The position numbers and the translations under genes are program-made. Shown here piece after piece: positions 1 to 5,403 of a DNA stretch of 8,235 bases. Source of the DNA: Chloroflexota bacterium (GTDB lineage Bacteria; Chloroflexota; Dehalococcoidia; JACQTR01). The notes beneath the pieces are model-generated. The model ran no database searches. It was not told the origin of the DNA and was given only the letters and a program-made list of their open reading frames with translations. Within the stretch, counting starts at the first letter, position 1. Each line of letters starts with the position of its first letter. The stretch covers positions 1-8,235 of the forward strand of contig JACQTR010000194.1 of assembly GCA_016210705.1 (NCBI GenBank). The letters are read 5' to 3'.

Positions 1-320
1 AGCGGGTGGTGGAGAGCCTGCGCGGCGTGGGGAACAAGAAAGATATTGGTGCCCTGTTGCGAAACTCTTGTGCTCCCCTAGCCTTGGAGGACGACACCGT
101 GGTTTTGGGCTTTTACTGGGCCTTTCATAAGGATATGATCGAAGAGGTGGAGAACCGTCTTTTGGTGGAGGAGGCTCTCACCAAGGTCTTGGGCGCTCCT
201 CACCGGGTGCGTTGCGTCCTAACCCCTCGCAACACCCGCAAGCCAAGTCCTCTAATGAAGGCGGCCATCGACATGGGAGCCAAGGTAGTGAACACCCAAC
301 GAGGAGAGAAAGATGAATAG
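1..320 (+). CDS. dnaX: DNA polymerase III gamma/tau subunit, C-terminal fragment
   Basis: This is the last ~106 codons of an open frame entering from the left edge; in-frame codons begin at base 3 and the TAG stop is at 318-320. The clamp-loader ATPase core would lie upstream and is not visible. The fragment resembles the small C-terminal domain of bacterial DnaX: a hydrophobic stretch including LALEDDTVVLGFYWAFHKD, then an ENRLLVEEALTKVLG helix and a V(R)CVL strand, which is the usual DnaX tail pattern. The last ~30 residues are basic and polar and look like a short linker. DnaX organises the DNA polymerase III holoenzyme clamp loader. The order dnaX-ybaB-recR is one of the best conserved small operons in bacteria, and that order supports the call as much as the sequence does. 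Its stop overlaps the ybaB start by 8 bp, which suggests translational coupling. Confidence 0.85.
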   Translation, partial: RVVESLRGVGNKKDIGALLRNSCAPLALEDDTVVLGFYWAFHKDMIEEVENRLLVEEALTKVLGAPHRVRCVLTPRNTRKPSPLMKAAIDMGAKVVNTQRGEKDE

Positions 321-618
321 GGATTTTTTGCGTCAAGCCCAACAGTTGCAGGCCAAACTGGCTAAGGCCCAGGAGGAGTTGGCCCAATCTACGGTGGAGG
401 CCAGCGCCGGAGGCGGAGCCGTAACCGTGGTCATGGGTGGCGACCAAAAGGTTAAGTCTATAAAAATAGACCCCCAGGCGGTGGATCCCCAAGAGGTGGA
501 GTTGCTGGAGGACATGATTATGGCCGCGTTGAACGAAGCCCAGGAAAAAGTCCAAGAGCTAGCCCAGAGTCGCCTGGGTGCCCTAACGGGCGGCCTTAAT
601 ATACCTGGTTTGAGGTAA
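313..618 (+). CDS. ybaB: YbaB/EbfC family nucleoid-associated protein
   Basis: This 101-aa protein matches the usual YbaB/EbfC length. Residues 5-30 form an alpha-helix rich in Gln, Ala and Lys (RQAQQLQAKLAKAQEELAQS). A glycine-containing beta region follows (GGGAVTVVMGGDQKVKSIKID, about 33-53), then the conserved DPQ-x-VELLEDMI motif (about 58-69) and a second long helix. The tail ends in the typical GGLNIPG. Members are small dimers that bind DNA, partly through the helical arms, and are thought to shape nucleoid structure or gene expression; the precise role here is not visible. The ATG at 313 lies inside the end of dnaX and has a good GAGGAG ribosome binding site at 301-306, spacing 6. 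The TAA stop at 616-618 is followed 4 nt later by the recR start. The family call is secure. Confidence 0.95.
   Translation: MNRDFLRQAQQLQAKLAKAQEELAQSTVEASAGGGAVTVVMGGDQKVKSIKIDPQAVDPQEVELLEDMIMAALNEAQEKVQELAQSRLGALTGGLNIPGLR
612..615 (+). promoter_or_regulatory. Ribosome binding site deciding the TTG start of recR
   Basis: GAGG directly before the ybaB stop codon sits 7 nt upstream of TTG 623. It supports a TTG start for recR over the internal ATG at 668, which has no comparable purine-rich site at the right distance. Confidence 0.6.
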
Positions 619-622
619 AGCC

Positions 623-1234
623 TTGAACCTGAATTTTCCTCCCCTGGCCGAGCCGGTGGCCCGCCTCATGGAGGAGTTCCATAAGCTCCCGGGCATCGGC
701 CCCAAAAGCGCCGCTCGCCTTACCTATTTCCTACTGCGCATGCCTGAGTCTCAGGCCAAAGCCCTGGCCGAGGCTATCCTCGCCGTTAAGGAAAAGATAA
801 TACTTTGCTCCATCTGCCAGAACCTCACCGATGCCGACCCCTGTTCTCTATGTCATGGCGAGACGCGCGACCCCAGTATCATCTGCGTGGTGGAGGAGCC
901 TCTGGACATCCTGGCCCTGGAGCGCACCCGAGGCTATAAGGGCCACTACCACGTTCTCCACGGCGTCATCTCCCCTATGGACGGCATCGGCCCCGACGAC
1001 CTGAAGATAAAGGAGCTTCTGGCCCGCCTCCAGGGAGGGACGGTGCAGGAGGTCATCCTGGCCACCAACCCCAACCTGGAGGGGGAGGCCACCGCCATGT
1101 ATCTCCAGCGCCTCATCGCCCCCCTGGGGATACGGGTCACCCGCCTGGCCCGGGGGCTGCCCGTGGGCGGCGACTTGGAGTACACCGACGAGGTCACCCT
1201 GACCCGGGCATTGGAGGGAAGGCAGGAGTTATGA
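623..1234 (+). CDS. recR: Recombination mediator protein RecR
   Basis: RecR works with RecO (and RecF) to load RecA onto SSB-coated single-stranded gaps. This 203-aa protein has the full domain set: a helix-hairpin-helix DNA-binding motif (LPGIGPKSAARL, residues 22-33), a four-cysteine zinc motif (Cys62, 65, 74, 77), a Toprim domain from about 84 to 178 with VVEEPLDI and ATNPNLEGEATA, and the C-terminal GLPVGGDLEYTDEVTL segment (178-193) that is near-invariant in RecR. Length is normal for the family (about 200). The chosen start is TTG at 623 because it keeps the conserved PLAEPVARLMEEFHKLPGIG lead-in and has a GAGG site at 612-615, spacing 7. An in-frame ATG at 668 would remove part of the first helix and is less likely. 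The last codons (LEGRQEL-stop) are duplicated downstream at 1353-1376; see the repeat entry. The partner recO lies at 3923-4729. Confidence 0.97.
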   Translation: MNLNFPPLAEPVARLMEEFHKLPGIGPKSAARLTYFLLRMPESQAKALAEAILAVKEKIILCSICQNLTDADPCSLCHGETRDPSIICVVEEPLDILALERTRGYKGHYHVLHGVISPMDGIGPDDLKIKELLARLQGGTVQEVILATNPNLEGEATAMYLQRLIAPLGIRVTRLARGLPVGGDLEYTDEVTLTRALEGRQEL

Positions 1235-1370
1235 AGTGCAGTCAAACTGACCATACGCTGCCTTTGCCTGTCATTGCGAGGCGCGAAGCGCCGAAGCAAT
1301 CTCTAAGGGTTCGCGAGATTGCTTCGCTTCGCTCGCAATGACGTCGCTGCACCTGGAGGGAAGGCAGGAG
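1212..1370. repeat. 17-bp direct repeat of the recR 3' end flanking a palindromic insert
   Basis: TGGAGGGAAGGCAGGAG occurs perfectly at 1212-1228, inside the recR coding end, and again at 1354-1370. Read in the recR frame, the first copy gives LEGRQE-L-stop (TTATGA) and the second gives LEGRQE-V-stop (GTGTAG). The second copy therefore looks like the original end of recR, displaced by 142 bp. The 125 bp between the copies contain the inverted repeat at 1270-1342 and a short outer inverted match (GTGCAG 1236-1241 with CTGCAC 1347-1352). The simplest reading is insertion of a MITE-like element with a long target-site duplication. A local tandem duplication with later insertion would look similar. 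The repeat itself is seen directly; the mechanism is inferred. Confidence 0.75.
1270..1342. repeat. Palindromic interspersed repeat (MITE/REP-like hairpin)
   Basis: The outer arms GTCATTGCGAG (1270-1280) and CTCGCAATGAC (1332-1342) are perfect reverse complements. The inner arms GAAGCAATCTC (1293-1303) and GAGATTGCTTC (1315-1325) also pair perfectly, around an 11-nt loop. The arms differ in the middle: the left carries 12 nt, part of the mini-palindrome GGCGC-GAA-GCGCC (1280-1292), while the right carries 6 nt. The transcript could fold into a long hairpin between recR and the next gene. There is no T-tract, so it is not a classical Rho-independent terminator. Repeats with this core are, from memory, abundant in Dehalococcoidia and some other genomes and are probably non-autonomous mobile elements; no transposase is present here. 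Confidence 0.85.
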
Positions 1371-1373
1371 GTG
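1366..1373 (+). promoter_or_regulatory. Ribosome binding site shared with the duplicated recR tail
   Basis: AGGAGGTG lies 11 nt before ATG 1385. The spacing is slightly long but the match is strong. Most of it belongs to the second copy of the recR 3' end, so before the insertion the recR tail probably supplied the ribosome binding site for the downstream gene. Confidence 0.5.
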
Positions 1374-1384
1374 TAGAGAAGTTA

Positions 1385-1990
1385 ATGGAAGGCTTCTCAC
1401 AGTTTACTCAAATTATTAGCGACATCGCCTTAGGCGCCTCGGCTATCATAGTCGCGGTAGTTGGCTTCAAAGGGCTGCGCAGTTGGCGCGCGCAGCTTAA
1501 AGGAAACGCCGAATATGAAGTGGCCAGAAGGCTAATTAGATCGGCTCTAGCTGTGCGCGACACCATCTATAATTACAGGGGGTTTCTGACGTATTCTGGA
1601 GAATCCATTGACCGCAAACGTAGCACATCTGAAGCTGAGCCGGAGGCCATAGTCCTTGATGAAGAATTCGCCCACCGAAATCGTTTAATAGAAGTCCAGA
1701 GAGCTAGATCAGATTTACACCAAGCTGCTTTGGAGGCGGAGGCCCTTTGGGGCAAACCTGTTAATAAGGCTTTAGGCCCCTTAGTCGCGTGTATGAGTGA
1801 AATTTTTGCTACTCACTCTAGTTACTTCGATTCGAGATTAAATCAAGCAAAGGGACGATATGTAAATGTCGAATATCTTAAAACATGCTCTCTTATCATC
1901 TACTCCCGAGGACCTGAAGATGATTACTCAAAGCGTTTGGACAAAGCCATTGAGACGATTGAGACTGAGTTTAGAAAATATCTAAAGTGA
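1385..1990 (+). CDS. Membrane-anchored protein of unknown function
   Basis: I do not recognise a named family. The 201-aa protein starts with one hydrophobic segment (about residues 12-29, IALGASAIIVAVVGF). A basic turn (KGLRSWRAQLKG, 29-40) follows, then a mostly helical soluble part containing AEYEVARRLIRSALAVRDTIYNYRGF (42-67), an acidic stretch (82-94) and an amphipathic C-terminal helix. The positive-inside rule suggests a cytoplasmic C-terminal domain. A membrane helix followed by W-x-x-Q-L-K-G and E-Y-E-x-A-R-R resembles uncharacterised proteins that I recall from accessory regions of diverse bacteria; I cannot name a function. ATG 1385 is chosen over an in-frame TTG at 1319 because the latter begins inside the palindromic repeat. 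The gene is visibly AT-richer than recR and the VOC gene and uses codons such as TTA, ATA and AGA more often, consistent with recent acquisition. No enzymatic motif is visible. Confidence 0.8.
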   Translation: MEGFSQFTQIISDIALGASAIIVAVVGFKGLRSWRAQLKGNAEYEVARRLIRSALAVRDTIYNYRGFLTYSGESIDRKRSTSEAEPEAIVLDEEFAHRNRLIEVQRARSDLHQAALEAEALWGKPVNKALGPLVACMSEIFATHSSYFDSRLNQAKGRYVNVEYLKTCSLIIYSRGPEDDYSKRLDKAIETIETEFRKYLK

Positions 1991-2029
1991 AGCAACATCC
2001 CACTAAGGATCTCTCAATTTCAACGCCTT

Positions 2030-2035
2030 TATAAT
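2030..2035 (+). promoter_or_regulatory. Possible -10 promoter element for the VOC gene
   Basis: A perfect TATAAT occurs 65 nt before the ATG at 2100 in the AT-rich gap after the unknown membrane protein gene. At a 16-18 bp spacer there is no good TTGACA match (GGATCT and neighbours), so the promoter is only possible. A start near 2042 would give a leader of about 60 nt. No terminator hairpin is visible in the rest of the gap (1991-2099). Confidence 0.3.
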
Positions 2036-2083
2036 AAGCTACGCGTCTCGTTACCAAGTTTAAAAATAGAGGTTATAGCCCTT

Positions 2084-2094
2084 AGAAAGGAGGT
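2084..2094 (+). promoter_or_regulatory. Strong ribosome binding site of the VOC gene
   Basis: AGAAAGGAGGT is a near-complete anti-16S match, 5 nt before ATG 2100. It is the strongest ribosome binding site in the window and fixes this start. Confidence 0.75.
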
Positions 2095-2099
2095 CTCCC

Positions 2100-2465
2100 A
2101 TGCCTAGAGTCATCCACTTCGAGATCCACGCCGATGACCCCGAGCGGGCGGCCAAGTTCTACACGGACGCCTTTGGCTGGAAGATCGAGAAATGGGAAGG
2201 CCCCGTAGAGTACTGGCTGGTCATGACCGGCGAAGAGGGCCAGCCCGGCATCGACGGCGGCATCAGGCGCCGCGCCAACCAGGGCGCCACCTGGAACAGC
2301 ATAGATGTTCGCTCAGTGGATGAGTTCGTCCAGAAGATCGTTGCTTCGGGAGGCAAGCTGGTGAGCCCCAAAACGGCCATTCCCGGCGTGGGCTATATGG
2401 CCTACTGCGCCGATACCGAGGGCAACGTCTTCGGCATCATGGAGACAGATACCTCGGCCCGGTAG
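2100..2465 (+). CDS. VOC superfamily (glyoxalase/bleomycin-resistance fold) protein
   Basis: This 121-aa protein has the vicinal oxygen chelate fold in its usual single-module length. It begins with HFEIHADDPERAAKFYTDAFGWKIEKW (residues 6-32), the hallmark first beta-alpha unit. A middle strand segment with WNSIDVRSVDEFVQKIVASGGKLVSPKTAIPGVGYMAYCADTEGNVFGIME (about 65-115) completes the second module half. His6 or Glu8, and the Glu near the end of GNVFGIME, sit where VOC proteins often bind metal. Family members include glyoxalase I, dioxygenases, epimerases and antibiotic-binding proteins, so the substrate cannot be assigned. Proteins of this 'DDPERAAKFY' subgroup are very common and mostly uncharacterised. 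It is probably expressed on its own: it has its own strong ribosome binding site, a possible promoter, and gaps of over 100 bp on both sides. Confidence 0.9.
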   Translation: MPRVIHFEIHADDPERAAKFYTDAFGWKIEKWEGPVEYWLVMTGEEGQPGIDGGIRRRANQGATWNSIDVRSVDEFVQKIVASGGKLVSPKTAIPGVGYMAYCADTEGNVFGIMETDTSAR

Positions 2466-2484
2466 CTAAAGGGGCTTTGCCCAA

Positions 2485-2572
2485 GTCATTCTGAGCCCAG
2501 CGCTTCCGTCATTCTGAGCGCAGCGAAGAATCTACGCCCGCCCAAAGTTCACCCTGAACAAAGCGAAAGGAC
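2485..2572. repeat. Cluster of solo interspersed-repeat arms
   Basis: Three related short units lie in the gap between the VOC and VIT-like genes. GTCATTCTGAG-CCCAGCG is at 2485-2502. GTCATTCTGAGCGCAGCG followed by AAGAATCT is at 2508-2533. The third, of the form TTCACCCTGAACAAAGCGAAAGG, starts at about 2548 and has the shape of a different repeat family. The first two share an 11-bp identical start. None has its inverted partner here, so they look like decayed or half elements rather than a complete hairpin. The remaining bases of the gap hold only the ribosome binding site of the next gene. Confidence 0.6.
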
Positions 2573-2588
2573 AAGAGGATAAATACCT

Positions 2589-3068
2589 ATGAACCCTTCC
2601 TTAAGAACAGGATTTACCTTTGGTTTAACCTCAGGAATAATTACCACGGTAGGACTCATAGTAGGTTTACATTCTGGCACCCACTCCAAACTGGCCGTTA
2701 TTGGCGGTGTGCTAACCATAGCCATCGCTGACGCCTTCTCCGACGCTTTGGGCATCCACATCTCCGAGGAATCGGAATGCCAGCATACCGGAAAAGAAAT
2801 ATGGGGCTCTACTATTTCCACCTTTCTCTCTAAATTCGTTTTTGCCCTGATATTCATCGTACCGGTCTTATTATTTAATAGATTCTCCGTAGCCATCGTG
2901 GTAAGTGTGACTGTGGGGTTGCTAATGTTGGGCATTCTCAGCTTTATGATAGCCAGAGAACAAAAAGCCGAACCTTGGCGAGTGATCTCGGAGCACTTAG
3001 GCATCGCTTTGTTGGTTATAGTCCTGACTCACTATGTCGGCGACTGGATTTACGCTACATTTAGTTAG
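2589..3068 (+). CDS. Small VIT/CCC1-like integral membrane protein
   Basis: This 159-aa protein has about five hydrophobic segments (roughly residues 10-28, 36-56, 80-97, 101-121 and 136-156). The start FGLTSGIITTVGLIVGL followed by AIADAFSDALGIHISEES resembles the first two helices of the VIT1/CCC1 iron/manganese vacuolar-transporter family, where the pattern is GLxDGxxTTxGLxxG and a small-residue helix ending in acidic residues. The loop after helix 2 (ISEESECQHTGKEIW, 58-72) is rich in Glu plus one Cys and one His. In VIT1 the equivalent helix-2/3 linker forms a metal-binding domain, but here it is very short. A role in moving divalent metal out of the cytosol is plausible but inferred. 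An AGAGGA site at 2574-2579 supports ATG 2589. The gene is less GC-rich than recR. It could instead be an uncharacterised membrane family that only resembles VIT. Confidence 0.65.
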   Translation: MNPSLRTGFTFGLTSGIITTVGLIVGLHSGTHSKLAVIGGVLTIAIADAFSDALGIHISEESECQHTGKEIWGSTISTFLSKFVFALIFIVPVLLFNRFSVAIVVSVTVGLLMLGILSFMIAREQKAEPWRVISEHLGIALLVIVLTHYVGDWIYATFS

Positions 3069-3110
3069 TTCTTCCAGTTATTGCACTTTGTGGTAAAGTA
3101 AAATTAGTCA

Positions 3111-3926
3111 ATGGCACATTTCTTATGGCTTATACCGCTAGGATTAATAATAGGTGCTTATGGGACACTGATAGGCGCTGGCGGCGGCTTCCTTTTGATG
3201 CCCATCCTCCTCTTACTTTATCCTCATGAGAGCCCGGAGCTGCTCACCAGCATTTCCCTGGCCGTAGTTTTCTTTAACGCCTTGTCTGGCTCGGCGGCAT
3301 ACGCCCGGATGAAGCGGATCGATTACCGATCGGGCCTATTGTTTTCAACCGCCACCGTCCCGGGCGCGATCCTCGGGGCCCTCACCACAGCCTATATGCC
3401 GCGCCGGCTATTTGATGGCGTTTTCGGGCTTTTGATGATCGCCGTATCGGCTTATCTGCTGTTACGTCCAGGTAAGGAGAAGGAGCCTGAAAGTAACAAC
3501 CTTGGCTACCGCATCACTCGGCGTATCATCGACGGGGATAGCGTAAGCCATGCTTATTCCTATAACCCCGCGGTTGGCGTGGGATTAAGCCTATTCGTCG
3601 GCTACGTCTCCAGTTTGCTGGGTATCGGTGGCGGTATCATCCACGTACCAGCTCTGGTCTATTTCTTAAACTTTCCGGTGCACATTGCCACCGCTACCTC
3701 TCACTTCATCTTGGCTATCATGGCTTTAACGGGAACCCTGGTGCACATAGCTACCGGCATATTTTCACACGGTGTTCGGCGTACGATATTTCTGGCTATT
3801 GGTGTACTCTTGGGGGCGCAACTGGGGGCGCGACTTTCTACCCGCTTTCACGGGAAACGGATTATTCAAGGTTTGGCTATCGCCCTAGGATTTGTAGGCA
3901 TTCGGATCCTCATTATGGCGTTATGA
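3111..3926 (+). CDS. TauE/SafE family (sulfite exporter-like) permease
   Basis: This 271-aa polytopic membrane protein has the internal two-fold repeat of the TauE/SafE family. GTLIGAGGGFLLMPIL (residues 18-33) near the N-terminus is mirrored by SSLLGIGGGIIHVPAL (167-182) in the second half. Each is followed by a helix with a small-residue/Ser motif (SISLAVVFFNALSGS and TATSHFILAIMALTG). A hydrophilic loop of about 30 residues (121-152) separates the halves. About eight membrane helices are expected. Characterised relatives export sulfite, sulfoacetate or related organosulfur anions, but many are unassigned, so the substrate is open. The ATG has no clear ribosome binding site in the 42-nt gap after the VIT-like gene. 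The stop overlaps the recO start as ATGA, so the two are probably translated together. Confidence 0.92.
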   Translation: MAHFLWLIPLGLIIGAYGTLIGAGGGFLLMPILLLLYPHESPELLTSISLAVVFFNALSGSAAYARMKRIDYRSGLLFSTATVPGAILGALTTAYMPRRLFDGVFGLLMIAVSAYLLLRPGKEKEPESNNLGYRITRRIIDGDSVSHAYSYNPAVGVGLSLFVGYVSSLLGIGGGIIHVPALVYFLNFPVHIATATSHFILAIMALTGTLVHIATGIFSHGVRRTIFLAIGVLLGAQLGARLSTRFHGKRIIQGLAIALGFVGIRILIMAL

Positions 3927-4729
3927 CCAGGCCACGAGTTTACAAAACAGAGGCTATAGTCCTCAAAGGGATGGATCTGGGCGAGGCCGATAAGATCCTG
4001 ACTCTTTACACCCCCTATCTGGGCAAGCTCAGCGCCGTGGCCAGGGGAGTACGCCGACCCAAAAGCAAGTTAGGAGGACATTTGGACCTCCTGACTCATT
4101 CTCAGCTCCTTCTGGCCCAAGGGAAAAGCCTGGATGTAATCACCCAAGCCCAGACCCTGGACAGCTTCCTTCCTTTACGGCAAAACCTGTGGCTCACCGG
4201 CTGCGCATTGTACGCCGCCGAGCTGATTGACCGTTTCACTGCGGAGAGGGTGGAAAATCCCGCCCTATACAGGCTTCTTCTCAACGCCCTAAACTGGCTA
4301 ATACAAACCCTGGATGCAAACCTCACCCTCCGCTATTTCGAACTCCATCTCCTCGAGCTTTTAGGCTACCGTCCTCAGCTTCAACAATGCCCCCTCTGCC
4401 AGACTCAGCTAAAGCCTACCACTAACTTCTTTAGCCCAGCCCATGGCGGTGTCCTCTGCCCAAGCTGTGGAACCCTAGAGGCCGAGGCTCGCCCTATATC
4501 TCTGAACACCCTAAAAGTAATGCGTTATCTTCAAGGAAACGACTACGGGATAGCCAGCAAGCTGCGCCTGGATGGCGGATTGGCCAAGGAGTTAGAAACC
4601 ACGATGGGAGGTTACATCCGCTTCCATCTAGAGCATGAGGTCAAATCGGTGGCCTTCCTCAATGACCTACGGCGGCAAGAGGCCAAAGCTCACCCCTTCG
4701 GCCCCCTGAGCCCGGGACTAAGGCAATGA
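3923..4729 (+). CDS. recO: DNA repair protein RecO
   Basis: RecO binds SSB and single-stranded DNA, anneals complementary strands and, with RecR, helps load RecA at gaps. This 268-aa protein has the typical N-terminal OB-fold (residues 1-80) with YKTEAIVLKGMDLGEADKILTLYTPYLGKLSAVARGVRRPKSKLGG, the strongest RecO signature. A helical middle domain follows (LYAAELIDRFT, 97-106; LRYFELHLLELLGYRPQL, 136-153), then a four-cysteine zinc motif (Cys156, 159, 179, 182). Length is within the family range of about 240-270. It overlaps the upstream permease by ATGA (3923-3926) and the downstream rhomboid gene by ATGA (4726-4729), so all three are likely one transcription unit with coupled translation. 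Its partner recR lies 2.7 kb upstream on the same strand. Confidence 0.96.
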   Translation: MTRPRVYKTEAIVLKGMDLGEADKILTLYTPYLGKLSAVARGVRRPKSKLGGHLDLLTHSQLLLAQGKSLDVITQAQTLDSFLPLRQNLWLTGCALYAAELIDRFTAERVENPALYRLLLNALNWLIQTLDANLTLRYFELHLLELLGYRPQLQQCPLCQTQLKPTTNFFSPAHGGVLCPSCGTLEAEARPISLNTLKVMRYLQGNDYGIASKLRLDGGLAKELETTMGGYIRFHLEHEVKSVAFLNDLRRQEAKAHPFGPLSPGLRQ

Positions 4730-5403
4730 TCCCCATATCAGATGAACTGAGACGGCGTCACTTTCCCATCATCAACCTGACCCTTATCCTCATCACCACC
4801 ATCGTCTTCATCTACGAACTGACCCTAAGCGGGAACCAACTCCAGAGGTTGATAATGTCTCTGGGAGCCATACCTGAAGAGATCGTGGCCGGCCGAGACA
4901 TCCCTCCCCCTGGCCCCCACCCTTTGTGGTTGACTCTCATCACCTCAATGTTTCTCCACGGGGGCTGGTTCCACTTTGGAGGCAACATGCTCTACCTTTG
5001 GGTCTTTGGGGATAATGTAGAGGATGCCTTAGGAAAAATAAAGTATCTCTTTCTTTACTTGGCTAGCGGCATCATCGCCGGTGGGGCCCAGATATTGAGC
5101 AACCCAAACTCGACTATGCCCAGCATCGGTGCCAGCGGGGCTATCGCCGGCGTGTTAGGGGCTTATCTTCTGCTCTACCCCCGTGCCCGGGTTGAAACCT
5201 TGGTTGCCTTCGGATTTTTTATAACTCTTATACCGGTGCCGGCCATTCTACTTATCGGTCTTTGGGCGGTAATGCAGTTCTTCAATGGCATCGCCTCCTT
5301 AGGAATAGGGGTGGCCCAGACCAGCGGGGTAGCCTATTGGGCCCACGTGGGAGGGTTTGTAGCTGGCCTAGTACTGGTGAGCGTGTTGAGGCGTAGGCTC
5401 TAA
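4726..5403 (+). CDS. Rhomboid family intramembrane serine protease
   Basis: Rhomboids cleave membrane proteins within or near their transmembrane helices. This 225-aa protein has the whole catalytic core. HGGWFHFGGNMLYLWVFGDNVED (78-100) contains the conserved HxxxxHxxxN pattern (His78, His83, Asn87). GASGAIAGVLGAY (135-147) carries the nucleophile Ser137. AHVGGFVAGLVLV (206-218) carries the catalytic His207. About six membrane helices fit the six-helix bacterial core, with a first helix at 15-33 and a loop with PPPGPHP (60-66) before the active region. The physiological substrate is unknown. It is the last gene of the permease-recO-rhomboid unit, starting inside the recO stop. Its TAA stop (5401-5403) overlaps the stop of the opposing gene. 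The rhomboid assignment is secure. Confidence 0.95.
   Translation: MIPISDELRRRHFPIINLTLILITTIVFIYELTLSGNQLQRLIMSLGAIPEEIVAGRDIPPPGPHPLWLTLITSMFLHGGWFHFGGNMLYLWVFGDNVEDALGKIKYLFLYLASGIIAGGAQILSNPNSTMPSIGASGAIAGVLGAYLLLYPRARVETLVAFGFFITLIPVPAILLIGLWAVMQFFNGIASLGIGVAQTSGVAYWAHVGGFVAGLVLVSVLRRRL

Noticed and set aside
946..1299. A 117-codon minus-strand frame over the recR end and the repeat
   Set aside because: It is basic and low in complexity, begins in the palindromic repeat, and is fully explained by recR in another frame.
1270..1342. Rho-independent terminator for recR
   Set aside because: The hairpin is strong, but no T-tract follows on either strand; its sequence fits a dispersed repeat family better.
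1319..1384. A TTG-initiated N-terminal extension of the unknown membrane protein
   Set aside because: It would begin inside the right arm of the palindromic repeat and translate repeat sequence (RFARND). ATG 1385 has a strong upstream ribosome binding site and directly precedes the membrane helix.
2466..2588. CRISPR-like or tandem repeat array
   Set aside because: The two related units are only 23 bp apart in register, diverge after the first half, and lack regular spacers.
2549..3004. A 151-codon open frame on the minus strand
   Set aside because: It lies antisense to the VIT-like gene, whose helix pattern and start site are convincing. Its translation shows no family features and it starts in mid-gene.
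3081..3104. TTGCAC and TAAAAT as a promoter for the permease gene
   Set aside because: The spacer between the two hexamers is only 12 nt, too short for a sigma-70-type promoter.
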